From contig NZ_QOLB01000141.1 of the NCBI RefSeq assembly GCF_003333265.1, positions 38,656-102,655 of the forward strand: a stretch of 64,000 nucleotides of DNA, given 5' to 3'. Made by a program: the position numbers and the translations under genes. Source of the DNA: Candidatus Halocynthiibacter alkanivorans. Lineage in GTDB: Bacteria; Pseudomonadota; Alphaproteobacteria; Rhodobacterales; Rhodobacteraceae. This document shows, piece after piece, positions 1 through 9,406 of this stretch. The first letter of the stretch is position 1. Every line of letters starts with the position of its first letter. Under the pieces are notes generated by a model. It saw only the letters and a program-made list of their open reading frames with translations, was not told where the DNA came from and ran no database searches.

Positions 1-1133
1 AGCCCGGTGATCTCGGTTTCTTCATCCACCCGGAACTGGGTCAGCTTCGCGGTCACTTTGATCAGGATAAAGGTCGCCACGACGGTGAATGTACCCACCA
101 CGGCCAAACCGCCCAGCTGTGCGGTCCAGGTGCCGTAACCAAAGGCGGCGATCATGATGGTACCAAAGATACCGCCAACCCCGTGTACCGCGAACACATC
201 AAGCGTGTCGTCGATTTTCAGCTTGTTGCGCATTATGCCCACCGCTTCCTGGCACAACACTCCGGCCACCGCACCGATGATCAGCGCCTCTACGGGACCG
301 ACATAGCCGGACGCCGGTGTGATTGAGGCCAGACCAGCGATGGTACCGGTGACGAGACCGACCAGAGACGCCTTGCCATACTTGATCCGCTCCCAGGCCG
401 CCCAGGTGATGGAGCCCATCGCTGCCGAAATATGCGTCACCGTCAGGGCCATTGCCGCGCCGCCGTCTGCCGCCAGTTGAGAGCCCGCGTTAAAGCCGTA
501 CCAGCCGACCCAGAGCATTGAGGCCCCGATCATCACATATCCGGGATTGTGTGGCGGTGTGGTTTGTTTTTTGCGTGGCCCCAGCATCACCGCGATAAGG
601 ATGGCAGCGATTGCAGCGGTTTCATGTACCACGATACCACCGGCGAAGTCCTTGGTGCCCACGGCGCCGAATATGCCACCGTCCGCCAGAAATCCGCCGC
701 CCCAGATCCAATGAACCACAGGCGCATAAACCAACAGCATCCACAGGGTGGAAAAGATGATCACAAAGGCGAAATTGATCCGTTCCACATAGGCGCCGAC
801 AATCAGCGCCGGGGTGATGATGGCAAAAGTCATCTGAAAGGCGAAAAACAGCACTTCCGGGATGGTGCCCCAGAGACTGTCAGCGGTGACCCCGTTGAGA
901 AAGGCTTTTCCAAGCCCGCCCCAGATGCCATTGCCGTCGCCAAAAGCGATGGAATAGCCAACGACAAACCAGGCCACACTCATCACACAGGCGATGGCGT
1001 AACATTGCATGAACACACTCAGCACGTTGCGCCCGCGCACGAGGCCTCCGTAAAACAATGCCAGCCCGGGCAGTGTCATAAACAATACCAAAGCCGTGGC
1101 CACGATCATCCAGGCCGTATCTGCTCCTACCAT
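1..1133 (-). CDS. amt: Ammonium transporter (Amt/MtaA family), 3' end outside window
   Basis: Inner-membrane channel for ammonium uptake. The minus strand is open from an ATG at 1133, preceded by a strong GGAGGGG ribosome binding site, to the window edge, giving about 377 residues. Visible family signatures are the N-terminal LPGLALFYGGLVRGRN stretch, DFAGGIVVHETAA with the first pore histidine, and DTLDVFAVHGVGGIFG with the second. The frame reaches the segment ending DEETEITGL, close to the usual C-terminal cytoplasmic tail, so only a few tens of residues are missing. Amt proteins are usually about 400-450 residues. No glnK (PII) gene lies upstream; the next gene is the CinA-type gene. Family assignment is secure, but which paralogue is unknown. 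Confidence 0.93.
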   Translation of the reverse strand, partial: MVGADTAWMIVATALVLFMTLPGLALFYGGLVRGRNVLSVFMQCYAIACVMSVAWFVVGYSIAFGDGNGIWGGLGKAFLNGVTADSLWGTIPEVLFFAFQMTFAIITPALIVGAYVERINFAFVIIFSTLWMLLVYAPVVHWIWGGGFLADGGIFGAVGTKDFAGGIVVHETAAIAAILIAVMLGPRKKQTTPPHNPGYVMIGASMLWVGWYGFNAGSQLAADGGAAMALTVTHISAAMGSITWAAWERIKYGKASLVGLVTGTIAGLASITPASGYVGPVEALIIGAVAGVLCQEAVGIMRNKLKIDDTLDVFAVHGVGGIFGTIMIAAFGYGTWTAQLGGLAVVGTFTVVATFILIKVTAKLTQFRVDEETEITG

Positions 1134-1313
1134 TTTCCCCTCCAAAATGTCTTTTAATCAGCGTTGTGCAGCAAAAGACGGCAAGCGCACCGGAAAGTAA
1201 GCGAATTGCGGCTGAATCAGGGGAATTGGCGCTGGCGTTCAGGAGGTGCGGAGTAATTGGGCGCCAAACGTGCTCGCTTGCCCGATTATTGGGCGTTCAG
1301 CAAAAATACCCGT

Positions 1314-1796
1314 TCACAAAGCGCGTAAAACCAGGGCAAGCGCGTGCTGGCAGGCCGCAACGCGCACATTTTTGCGGCCGATAGCAGTAAATTCGACGGT
1401 TTCGGCATGGATGTCTGTGGTGGTCTCGGCGGTTTTGACTGCCAGGGCAAAACAAACGCGGCCTTCGGGTTTGAAATCCGATCCGCCTGGCCCGGCGATG
1501 CCGGAGATGGCAACCGCAATATCGGCACCGGCGCGCTGCAAAGCCCCGTCGGCCATCTCGCGGGCCACCTGTTCAGACACCGCGCCGAAATTCGCAAGAC
1601 TGTCGGCGCTGACGCCCAGCATCGCGGTCTTGGCGGCATTGGAATAGGTGACAAAGCCGTATTCAAACATTGCCGAAGATCCTGGCAGATCAGTCAGAGC
1701 CTGAGCAACGCCACCACCGGTACAGCTTTCGGCCGCAGTGATGCGCAGGCCCCGCTTCAGGGCCCGCGCGAGAATTTGTTGCCGCACCCCGCTCAA
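1314..1796 (-). CDS. pncC: CinA C-terminal family protein, probable nicotinamide-nucleotide amidohydrolase
   Basis: 160-residue stand-alone CinA C-terminal domain. Members with demonstrated activity deamidate nicotinamide mononucleotide to nicotinate mononucleotide in NAD recycling. The active-site signature AESCTGG is at residues 22-28 and SGIAGPGG at 98-105, followed by the conserved PEG at 110-112. It lacks the N-terminal molybdopterin-binding-like domain of full-length CinA, which is normal for the short form. Its start overlaps the pgpA stop by 4 bases (1793-1796), so it is the last gene of an ispDF-pgpA-pncC operon. The activity is inferred from the family. Confidence 0.88.
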   Translation of the reverse strand: MSGVRQQILARALKRGLRITAAESCTGGGVAQALTDLPGSSAMFEYGFVTYSNAAKTAMLGVSADSLANFGAVSEQVAREMADGALQRAGADIAVAISGIAGPGGSDFKPEGRVCFALAVKTAETTTDIHAETVEFTAIGRKNVRVAACQHALALVLRAL

Positions 1797-2281
1797 AGAA
1801 ACAGACCATGCGCTACAGCGGCAAACACGCCAACGGTCACCGCAGCCATCACACCTGCAATCACATCGTCCAGCATCACGCCCAGCGGAGTGTGTTTGCG
1901 GTCGGCCCAGCCCACCGGACCTGGTTTGGTGATGTCAAAGAGCCGGAAGGCGGCAAAAGCGACGATCCAGCCCGGATACAGCGCCAGCACATCCGCCCCC
2001 ATGGCCCAGGCACCATATGAAACCGGCAGCAAAGCGATCCACTGGCCTGCCACTTCGTCAATGACGATCTCGGACGGGTCATGGTCCTCTTTGCCCCTGG
2101 TCGCGGCTGCGGTGGCCCACCAGCCGATAAAAAACACCGCCACAGTGGCGATCAGCACCAGCGGAAAGCCTCCGGCCTGGTGCAGCAGGTAAAACAGCGG
2201 CAGCGCCGCCAGTGAACCCCAGGTGCCCGGCGCCGGGCGCAGGGTGCCAACATAGAATACGGTTGCGATCATCCGGCTCAT
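1793..2281 (-). CDS. pgpA: Phosphatidylglycerophosphatase A
   Basis: 162-residue inner-membrane lipid phosphatase that dephosphorylates phosphatidylglycerophosphate to phosphatidylglycerol. The family motifs are all present: [13 protein letters not shown] near residues 12-24, DEVAGQW at 75-81, [10 protein letters not shown] at 113-122 and the acidic pair LDD at 137-139. Three or four hydrophobic segments separate them. It overlaps ispDF upstream by 4 bases (2278-2281) and pncC downstream by 4 bases, indicating translational coupling in a three-gene operon. Confidence 0.93.
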   Translation of the reverse strand: MSRMIATVFYVGTLRPAPGTWGSLAALPLFYLLHQAGGFPLVLIATVAVFFIGWWATAAATRGKEDHDPSEIVIDEVAGQWIALLPVSYGAWAMGADVLALYPGWIVAFAAFRLFDITKPGPVGWADRKHTPLGVMLDDVIAGVMAAVTVGVFAAVAHGLFL

Positions 2282-3417
2282 GATTTCACCAGAGTTGCGG
2301 TGGCAATCGCCGCAATCCCTTCTTCGCGCCCGGTAAAGCCAAGCCGTTCTGAAGTGGTGGCTTTCACCGATATACGCCCGGTCTCCAGCGCCATGATCTG
2401 TGCAAGCGACGCGCGCATCGCACTGGCATGGGGGCCAATTTTCGGCTGCTCACAAACCAGTGTCACATCACAGTTGGAAATGGAAAATCCGCGCGCCGAG
2501 GCCAGATCAACTGCGTGGCGCAGGAAAATATCCGAGGCGGCGCCTTTCCATTGCATGTCTGAGGGCGGGAAGTGTTGGCCGATATCCCCTTCCGCCAGCG
2601 CGCCATAAATCGCATCGCTCAGCGCATGCATCGCCACATCGGCATCGGAATGCCCCTGCAACCCGCGCCCGTGCGGGATCTTTACGCCGCAGAGCACCAC
2701 ATGGTCGCCCGGCCCGAACCGGTGCACGTCATAGCCATTTCCAAGCCGTATATCCATCTTGTCTCTCTGTTCTCTCGCTACCAGAAGGCGTTCTGCGCGT
2801 GCAAAATCCTCCGGCGTGGTGATTTTCATATTGCGCTCATTGCCTTTGATAATGGCGACTTCGATGCCGGCATGCCCCGCCACTTCCACATCATCGGCGG
2901 ATCCCCCGGGATGGGCCTGGTGTGCCGCAAGGATGGCATCAAAGCGAAAGGCCTGTGGGGTCTGGGCGCGGAACAGCCCGTCGCGCGGCACCGCCTGTTT
3001 TACCGTATCGCCACCGCGCCACAGCGCATCGGTCACCGCAAGGGCAGGGGCGGCCGCCGCGTGATCGTCCAGCGCCCGGATCAGCCGGAGTATGGTGTCC
3101 GCATCAATCAGCGGCCGCGCAACGTCATGGATCAGCACCTTGCCGATGCCCTGACCCTGCAGCGCCTCCAGTCCGAACCGCACCGAAGCATCGCGGCTGT
3201 CGCCTCCAAAAACATACGCCACGCCCAGTTCCTGCGCAAAAGCCACATCATCGGGGTGAATGACCAGCAATACCTGATCGATTTCCGCAACCGAGTGCAG
3301 CGCCGCCAGGGTCCAGTCTGCCACCCGGCGCCCGGCAAGCCTGTGCCATTGTTTTGGCGCCTCGCCACCGGCGCGACGGCCGCGTCCGGCGGCGACTATC
3401 AGGGCAGCAGTCTTCAT
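2278..3417 (-). CDS. ispDF: Bifunctional MEP cytidylyltransferase / MECDP synthase (IspDF)
   Basis: 379-residue fusion catalysing two non-consecutive steps of the methylerythritol phosphate isoprenoid pathway. The IspD domain covers residues 1-220, with the nucleotide-binding AAGRGRR loop at 9-15 and PKQW at 21-24. The IspF domain covers 221-379, beginning [12 protein letters not shown], with metal ligands Asp230 and His232, the [11 protein letters not shown] segment from His256, and GDIGQHFPP. Fusion of these enzymes is known in many alphaproteobacteria and in Campylobacter, so it is not novel. It is the first gene of the ispDF-pgpA-pncC operon and is divergent from dusB. Confidence 0.96.
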   Translation of the reverse strand: MKTAALIVAAGRGRRAGGEAPKQWHRLAGRRVADWTLAALHSVAEIDQVLLVIHPDDVAFAQELGVAYVFGGDSRDASVRFGLEALQGQGIGKVLIHDVARPLIDADTILRLIRALDDHAAAAPALAVTDALWRGGDTVKQAVPRDGLFRAQTPQAFRFDAILAAHQAHPGGSADDVEVAGHAGIEVAIIKGNERNMKITTPEDFARAERLLVAREQRDKMDIRLGNGYDVHRFGPGDHVVLCGVKIPHGRGLQGHSDADVAMHALSDAIYGALAEGDIGQHFPPSDMQWKGAASDIFLRHAVDLASARGFSISNCDVTLVCEQPKIGPHASAMRASLAQIMALETGRISVKATTSERLGFTGREEGIAAIATATLVKS

Positions 3418-3591
3418 ATCCAGGCTCCGTTAATACTCGCTCCGGTGTAGGGCTTTGAAGTTTCAGAGACAATGGTTCAGATCAATTGCCTTTTTTTTGG
3501 GCAGTGCATGTTTTTTAGACAATTTACGCCGGGGATCGTTTGCGCATCCGGTCGCGGGGCGTTATCGAGTTGGGGAACTCTCCAAAGGAAA

Positions 3592-4578
3592 ATGTACGTG
3601 CCAATTCAGGTTGCCCATCTGACCTATGATCCCCCGGTGTTTCTGGCGCCGATGGCGGGGATCACGGATCTGCCGTTTCGCAACATCGTCAGCCGCTTTG
3701 GCGCCGGGCTCGTGGTCAGTGAAATGGTCGCCAGTCAGGAAATGGTCCAGGCCAAACCCGGCGTGCGGGAAAAGGCAGAGCTGGGTTTTGGCGTGGAAAA
3801 CACCGCGGTGCAGCTTTCAGGGCGGGATGCGGACTGGCTGGCGCGCGCTGCCAGCATTGTGGCGGACAATGGCGCCAGGCTGATCGACATCAACATGGGC
3901 TGCCCGGCGAAAAAAGTGGTGAACGGCTATTCCGGCTCCGCCCTTTTGAAAGATCTCGACCACGCGCTGACGCTGATCGAAGCGGTGGTGGCGGCGGTGG
4001 ATGTGCCGGTGACGCTGAAAACCCGGCTGGGCTGGGACGACAATCTGCTGAACGCGGCCGAACTGGCGCGCCGCGCCGAAGATGCCGGCATCAGCATGAT
4101 CACCATTCACGGCCGCACCCGCTGTCAGTTTTACAAGGGCGCAGCCGACTGGGCTGCGATCCGCAAAGTGCGTGACGCTGTCAGCATTCCCCTGATTGCC
4201 AATGGCGATATCACCAGCAGCGTCCGGGCCCGCACTGCGATGGCGCAGTCCGGTGCCGACGGGGTGATGGTCGGGCGCGGTGTGCAGGGCAGACCCTGGA
4301 TCCTGGCGCAGATCGCAGCAGACCTGTTTGGCACTGCCGCGCCAGAGGTGCCGGTGGGCCGTGAACTGTCGGAACTGGTCTCTGAGCATTATGAAGAATG
4401 CCTGCGCTTTTACGGCCAGGATCTGGGTGCGCGCGTGGTGCGCAAACATCTGGGCTGGTACATGGACGAAGCCGGCACCGCGCCGGAACTGCGCAAAGCA
4501 GTCCTGACCGAAAAAACGCCCTCTGAAGTGCTGCGCCGCATCCCCGATGCTCTGATCCGCGAAAAGGAAGCCGCGTGA
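3592..4578 (+). CDS. dusB: tRNA-dihydrouridine synthase B (NifR3 family)
   Basis: FMN enzyme that reduces specific uridines in tRNA to dihydrouridine. The frame is open from 3472, but the start at 3592 is preferred: AAAGGAA precedes this ATG and the protein then begins at the family N-terminus. The resulting 328 residues match the family length. Motifs: MAGITDLPFR at 21-30, NMGCPAKK at 101-108 with catalytic Cys104, and the GRTRCQFYKG segment. It overlaps ntrB by 4 bases (GTGA at 4575-4578). The nifR3-ntrBC linkage is classical in Rhodobacter capsulatus and other alphaproteobacteria. The link is one of gene order; nothing here shows a direct role in nitrogen regulation. Confidence 0.94.
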   Translation: MYVPIQVAHLTYDPPVFLAPMAGITDLPFRNIVSRFGAGLVVSEMVASQEMVQAKPGVREKAELGFGVENTAVQLSGRDADWLARAASIVADNGARLIDINMGCPAKKVVNGYSGSALLKDLDHALTLIEAVVAAVDVPVTLKTRLGWDDNLLNAAELARRAEDAGISMITIHGRTRCQFYKGAADWAAIRKVRDAVSIPLIANGDITSSVRARTAMAQSGADGVMVGRGVQGRPWILAQIAADLFGTAAPEVPVGRELSELVSEHYEECLRFYGQDLGARVVRKHLGWYMDEAGTAPELRKAVLTEKTPSEVLRRIPDALIREKEAA

Positions 4579-5651
4579 GCCTGAGTTTTGAAACCCTTTG
4601 GTCCTCTATCCCGGTGCCGGCGCTTCTGATCGGTCCGGACGATTGTATCGCAGAAGCAAACCCGGTCGCCGAAGCTTTTCTGAACATGTCGGCGCGTGCA
4701 CTGCGCGGCGTGCCGGTGCTGGACCGGCTGGCGATTGATGCGCCGCTGGAAGAAGCTTTCCGTCGTGTGCGGCGGGATCAGGCACCGATGTTCATCAACA
4801 ATGTCGACGTCTCCGGCGGCAATATGGCCCCGGTGCAATGCAACGTGCAGATCGCCCCGGTGACCGGCGAGGTCGGTCACATGCTGGTGCTGATGGAACC
4901 GCGCCAGATTGCCGACCGGTTGGGGCAGGTACTGGCGGTCAAAAAGTCGGCGCGCTCAGCCATTGGCATGGCGGAAATGCTGGCCCATGAGATCAAGAAC
5001 CCGCTGGCAGGCATTTCCGGCGCAGCGCAGTTGCTGTCGATGGGGCTGAGCCATGAAGACCAGGAAATGACCGATCTCATCGTGGTCGAATGCCACCGGA
5101 TCGTGGCGCTGCTGGACCAGGTGGAGCAATTCGGCAATCTGCGCCCGCCGGCCCGCGCGGCGGTGAATATCCATGACCTGCTGGACCGGGCCCGCAAATC
5201 CGCTCAGGTTGGATTTGGCGCCAATATGGCCATTCACGAGCAGTTTGACCCCTCGCTGCCTGCGACCTTTGTCGATGGGGATCAGATGCTTCAGGTGTTT
5301 CTGAACCTGTTGAAAAATGCGTCAGAGGCCGCGGATGCTACGGGCGGCACCATCCGCATCCGTACCTTCTATGATCTGGGCCTGCGCCTGCGCCGCAGCG
5401 ACGGCAGCGGCAACGCCCTGCCGCTGCAGGTGGAAATCATTGATGACGGGCCGGGGTTGCCGCCCGAAATTGCCGGCGACGTGTTTGAGCCCTTTGTTTC
5501 CGGGCGGGACAATGGCACCGGGCTTGGCCTGGCGCTGGTGTCCAAAATCATTTCCGATCACGACGGATATATCACAGTAGACAGTACCCCCGGCAAAACT
5601 GTCTTTCGAATTTCACTGCCCGTCGCGCCCCGTAGCGCGGCTGACGCCTGA
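4575..5651 (+). CDS. ntrB: Nitrogen regulation sensor histidine kinase NtrB
   Basis: 358-residue soluble kinase and phosphatase for NtrC, controlled in known systems by PII proteins. It has an N-terminal PAS domain (about 1-110), a HisKA domain with phospho-acceptor His138 in MLAHEIKNPLAG, and an HATPase domain with NLLKNASEA, DDGPGLP and NGTGLGLALV boxes. There are no membrane segments, as expected for NtrB. It starts with GTG inside the dusB stop and is followed 18 bases later by ntrC, forming the operon core. Confidence 0.95.
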   Translation: MSLSFETLWSSIPVPALLIGPDDCIAEANPVAEAFLNMSARALRGVPVLDRLAIDAPLEEAFRRVRRDQAPMFINNVDVSGGNMAPVQCNVQIAPVTGEVGHMLVLMEPRQIADRLGQVLAVKKSARSAIGMAEMLAHEIKNPLAGISGAAQLLSMGLSHEDQEMTDLIVVECHRIVALLDQVEQFGNLRPPARAAVNIHDLLDRARKSAQVGFGANMAIHEQFDPSLPATFVDGDQMLQVFLNLLKNASEAADATGGTIRIRTFYDLGLRLRRSDGSGNALPLQVEIIDDGPGLPPEIAGDVFEPFVSGRDNGTGLGLALVSKIISDHDGYITVDSTPGKTVFRISLPVAPRSAADA

Positions 5652-5669
5652 TCCAGGGAGAGCTGACAG

Positions 5670-7037
5670 ATGGACGGTACCGTTCTTGTAGCTGATGATG
5701 ACCGCACGATCCGCACGGTGCTGACCCAGGCGCTGACCCGCGCCGGGTGCAAAGTCCATGCCACATCGTCTTTGGTGACACTGATGCGCTGGGTCGAAGA
5801 GGGCAAAGGCGATCTGGTGATCTCAGACGTGATGATGCCTGACGGGAACGGGCTCGAAGCGTTGCCGAAAATTGCGAGTCTGCGTCCCGGTCTGCCGGTG
5901 ATCGTCATTTCGGCGCAAAACACCATTATGACCGCGATCCAGGCCGCCGAGGCTGAGGCCTATGACTACCTGCCCAAACCGTTTGACCTGCCGGATCTGA
6001 TGAAACGTTCGGCGCGGGCGCTGGACATCAAACGCCGGGCGTTGTCTGCCAGCGTCGCCAAGTCTCCGGAACCGCGCGACGACTTGCCACTGGTGGGGCG
6101 CACCCCGGCGATGCAGGCGCTTTACCGGCTGGTGGCCCGGGTGATGAACACTGATTTGCCGGTGTTGATCTCCGGCGAAAGCGGCACCGGAAAATCACTG
6201 ATTGCCCGGGCCATTCATGACTTTTCCGACCGTCGTTCCCGTCCCTTCGTCGTGGTCGCGGCCGCAGATCTGGCGACGATGGAAGGGCCGGCAAAAATCC
6301 TGTCCCGGGTTGGCAACGGGTCGCTGTTGTTTGACGAATTGGGTGATCTCGACAGCGACGCCCAGGCGCGCGTCGTGCGCATGCTGGACAGTCTGACCGA
6401 CAATGCGCCGCGTATTCTGGCCACCAGCCAGGCAGATCTGGCCTCGCGGATGAAATCCGGCAATTTTCGCCAGGACCTGTTTTACCGGGTGTCAGGTGTG
6501 ACGCTGAGCGTGCCGTCGCTGCGCGAACGAGTCGATGACATTCCGCTGCTGGCCGAGTACTTTTTGATCCGCGCCGAGCATGATGGCCTGCCGGTACGGC
6601 GGTTTTCCGCCAAGGCGGAAGAGCTGATCCGCGGCTACAGCTGGCCCGGCAATGTGCGCCAGCTGGAGAATACCATCCGCCGCCTGGTGGTCACTTCCGC
6701 TGAGGAGGAAATCCCGCTTTCTGAGGCGGAATTCGTGCTCAGCAACCAGCCGGAAATGGCGCCGGAAGACGGTTCCGGGGACGCTGATCGCCTTGCAGCG
6801 TCGGTTGCACGGCATTTGCGGCGCTATTTTGACCTTCATGGCGGCGTGTTGCCGCCCCCCGGGCTTTACCAGCGCATTCTGCGCGAAATCGAAACGCCTC
6901 TGATCGAAATCGCCCTCGACGCGGTGGGGGGCAACCAGGCCAAATGTGCCGATCTGCTCGGTATCAACCGCAATACCTTGCGTAAAAAGATCACAGATCT
7001 GGATATTCACGTGACACGCCGCAGAAAATTGATGTAA
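5670..7037 (+). CDS. ntrC: Nitrogen regulation response regulator NtrC, lacking the GAFTGA motif
   Basis: 455-residue enhancer-type activator. The receiver domain (1-120) has the acidic pocket DDD at 9-11, phospho-acceptor Asp53 and Lys103. The AAA+ domain has Walker A GESGTGKS at 169-176 and Walker B LLFDE at 219-223. The C-terminal Fis-type helix-turn-helix includes [20 protein letters not shown]. The loop that normally carries GAFTGA, the sigma-54 contact, is deleted: only about 20 residues (200-218) separate the PFVVVAAAD strand from Walker B. R. capsulatus NtrC has the same deletion and activates sigma-70 promoters, so this protein probably does too (inference). Preceded by CAGGGAGAG. 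Confidence 0.94.
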   Translation: MDGTVLVADDDRTIRTVLTQALTRAGCKVHATSSLVTLMRWVEEGKGDLVISDVMMPDGNGLEALPKIASLRPGLPVIVISAQNTIMTAIQAAEAEAYDYLPKPFDLPDLMKRSARALDIKRRALSASVAKSPEPRDDLPLVGRTPAMQALYRLVARVMNTDLPVLISGESGTGKSLIARAIHDFSDRRSRPFVVVAAADLATMEGPAKILSRVGNGSLLFDELGDLDSDAQARVVRMLDSLTDNAPRILATSQADLASRMKSGNFRQDLFYRVSGVTLSVPSLRERVDDIPLLAEYFLIRAEHDGLPVRRFSAKAEELIRGYSWPGNVRQLENTIRRLVVTSAEEEIPLSEAEFVLSNQPEMAPEDGSGDADRLAASVARHLRRYFDLHGGVLPPPGLYQRILREIETPLIEIALDAVGGNQAKCADLLGINRNTLRKKITDLDIHVTRRRKLM

Positions 7038-7135
7038 AAGCGCAACAGCGACTGTTGCATTCTGGTGTCACCTGCGATGCGGCGGTCATGTGGTTGAAAT
7101 TGGGGCAAGTGCCCCGGATTTTCATGAGGTGGGAC

Positions 7136-9406
7136 GTGCGGGCACCCGTGCGAACGACAACCTGGAGCAGGTTGAACAAACTGAGCACCCTGCGCCGCCA
7201 GCGCAGGATTCAAAACTTTGCCACCCTCGGTCTGGTCCTGTTGGGGCCGACCCTGGCGCTGGCCACCTTTCTCGTGCTTGGCCCTTTCGACCAGAGTGTC
7301 GCCTCTGGCGCGCTGCGTCTGACGGTTTTGGCCGATTTCATCTATATTCTGGTGGTGGCTGCGCTTGTGCTGCAGCGGGTGGCGCAGATGATCTCTGCGC
7401 GCCGGGCCGGGTCTGCCGGCTCCCAGCTTCACCTGCGGCTGACCGGCGTATTTGCCCTGCTGACCCTGTTGCCCTCTGTGCTGGTGGCGGTGTTTGCAGT
7501 TTTTACGCTGAACTTTGGTCTTGAGGGCTGGTTCTCAGAACGGGTGCGCGGTGTGGTCGGCAATTCTCTGTCAGCCGCTCAGGCTTATGAGGCGGAGCAC
7601 CGGGACGCACTGACCCGCGATACTGAAGCGCTGTCGCGCTTTTTGACCGAGGCCCGCCGCCAGTCGGTGTTTCTGTCAGACGGCGAACTGCGCCAGGTGC
7701 TGACCCGCGGTCAGAGCCAGGTGCAGCGCGGCCTGCGCGAAGCCTATGTAATTGACGGTGTCGGCAGTATCCGGGCCCGCGGCGAACGCTCCTACCTGTT
7801 TGATTTTGAACAGCCATCCTCTGACGAACTGGTGCGCGCCGGCAATGGGGAAACCGTGATCATTCAGGATTGGGATCTGAATGAATTCCGCGCGCTGGTG
7901 CGGCTGTCCGGTTTTGCGGATCGCTATCTCTATGTCACGCGTGACGTGGACGGAGCCATCCTCAATCTGCTGGATGAGACCCAGGAAACTGTGGTTTTGT
8001 ACAACCAGTTGGAAAAGGACCGCGGCCGGTTGTTGTTTGAATTTGGCCTGCTCTATATCGGTTTTGCGCTGATCCTGGTGCTGGCAGCGGTCTGGCTGGG
8101 CCTTTGGTTTGCCGAAAGGCTGGCGCGTCCGATCGGGCGTCTGATGGGCGCCGCCGGGCGCATTGGTCAGGGCGATCTGAATGTTAAAGTCTATGAAGAA
8201 TCCGGCAATGATGAGATTGCTATTCTTGGCAGGGTCTTCAACCAGATGACCCATGAGCTGAAAGGGCAGCGCGATACGTTGCTGGAACGCTCGGAGCAGA
8301 TTGACCGCCGGCGCCGGCTGTTTGACTCGGTGCTGTCCTCTGTCACCAGTGGCGTAATTGGTCTCGACACCGAAGGCCGCATCGCTTTTGTAAACCGCTC
8401 CGCCGAACGGCTGCTCGACATCAGTGCAGAAAAAGACCACGCGCTGTATCTGTCGGTGGTTATTCCCGAATTTTCCGCCTTGTTTGAACAGTTGCTGAAA
8501 AATGATCAGGATGTCGCCCAGGAAAAGGTCAATCTGCTGCGCCATGGCAAACAGGAAAGCCTTCTGGTGCGCATTTCCAACCGCCAGACCGCAGGCGATG
8601 AAATCGAAGGTTATGTGGTCTCCTTTGACGATGTGACCGATCTGGTTTCGGCCCAGCGCATGGCGGCCTGGGGGGATGTGGCGCGCCGCATTGCCCATGA
8701 GATCAAAAACCCACTGACGCCGATTCAATTGTCGGCCGAGCGTATCAAACGCAAATTCAGCAAACAGCTGGCGCCGGAAGAGGTGTCCTCGCTGGAGCAA
8801 TATACCGATGTGATTGTGCGCCAGACCAATGACCTGCGCCGCATCGTCGATGAGTTTTCCAAATTTGCCCGCATGCCAGTGCCGGAACGGCGCAGCCATG
8901 ACATCGTGGATCTGGTCCGTGGCGCCGTATTGCTGCAACGCAACGCGATGCCGGGCATTGAGATTCTGACCGAGCTGCCCAACCAGAAAATACCGGCTGA
9001 CATCGACGCGACTATGATTGGCCAGGCGTTGACCAACTTGATTAAGAATGCCGGAGAAGCAATTGAAAGCCTTCAGGAAAAAGGCGTTCCAGACGCCTAT
9101 CAACCGCGAATTTCGGTTTCGCTGATTATCGAGGGCGCCGACATGGTCATTTCAATCTCCGACAATGGTATTGGGCTTCCCGGTGACCGGACCCGGCTGT
9201 TTGAACCCTATGTCACCACACGGGACAAGGGCACCGGACTGGGGCTTCCGATCGTGAAAAAAATTATTGAAGAGCACGGCGGCAGCCTCACGCTGCGCGA
9301 TGCAAAACCACTGGATGCATCGCTGCAGGTCGGAGCCTGCGCCGAAATAAGGCTGGAGAGCGCACAGAGCGCGACAGCGAATAAGAAACAGGAGTTGGCA
9401 GTATGA
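7136..9406 (+). CDS. ntrY: Nitrogen regulation sensor histidine kinase NtrY
   Basis: Membrane sensor kinase partnered with NtrX, implicated in nitrogen, redox or envelope responses in alphaproteobacteria. The frame opens at 7055, but GTG at 7136 is preferred because GAGGTGG precedes it and the upstream residues look unlike protein; this gives 756 residues. Order: two N-terminal membrane segments, a periplasmic stretch and another membrane segment near 8040-8110 (GLLYIGFALILVLAAVWLGL), HAMP (RPIGRLMGAAGRIGQG), PAS, HisKA with His521 in IAHEIKNPLTPIQLSAERIK, then HATPase with NLIKNAGEA and GTGLGLPIV. The start codon is uncertain (7055, 7088 and 7124 are alternatives); the family is secure. It overlaps ntrX by 4 bases. 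Confidence 0.92.
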   Translation: MRAPVRTTTWSRLNKLSTLRRQRRIQNFATLGLVLLGPTLALATFLVLGPFDQSVASGALRLTVLADFIYILVVAALVLQRVAQMISARRAGSAGSQLHLRLTGVFALLTLLPSVLVAVFAVFTLNFGLEGWFSERVRGVVGNSLSAAQAYEAEHRDALTRDTEALSRFLTEARRQSVFLSDGELRQVLTRGQSQVQRGLREAYVIDGVGSIRARGERSYLFDFEQPSSDELVRAGNGETVIIQDWDLNEFRALVRLSGFADRYLYVTRDVDGAILNLLDETQETVVLYNQLEKDRGRLLFEFGLLYIGFALILVLAAVWLGLWFAERLARPIGRLMGAAGRIGQGDLNVKVYEESGNDEIAILGRVFNQMTHELKGQRDTLLERSEQIDRRRRLFDSVLSSVTSGVIGLDTEGRIAFVNRSAERLLDISAEKDHALYLSVVIPEFSALFEQLLKNDQDVAQEKVNLLRHGKQESLLVRISNRQTAGDEIEGYVVSFDDVTDLVSAQRMAAWGDVARRIAHEIKNPLTPIQLSAERIKRKFSKQLAPEEVSSLEQYTDVIVRQTNDLRRIVDEFSKFARMPVPERRSHDIVDLVRGAVLLQRNAMPGIEILTELPNQKIPADIDATMIGQALTNLIKNAGEAIESLQEKGVPDAYQPRISVSLIIEGADMVISISDNGIGLPGDRTRLFEPYVTTRDKGTGLGLPIVKKIIEEHGGSLTLRDAKPLDASLQVGACAEIRLESAQSATANKKQELAV

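Noticed and set aside
1134..1313. Sigma-54 promoter upstream of amt
   Set aside because: GG and GC pairs occur but no good -24/-12 element at the right spacing; also the local NtrC cannot contact sigma-54.
7676..9103. 475-codon antisense ORF across ntrY
   Set aside because: A shadow of codon bias in ntrY; no family features and no start signal.
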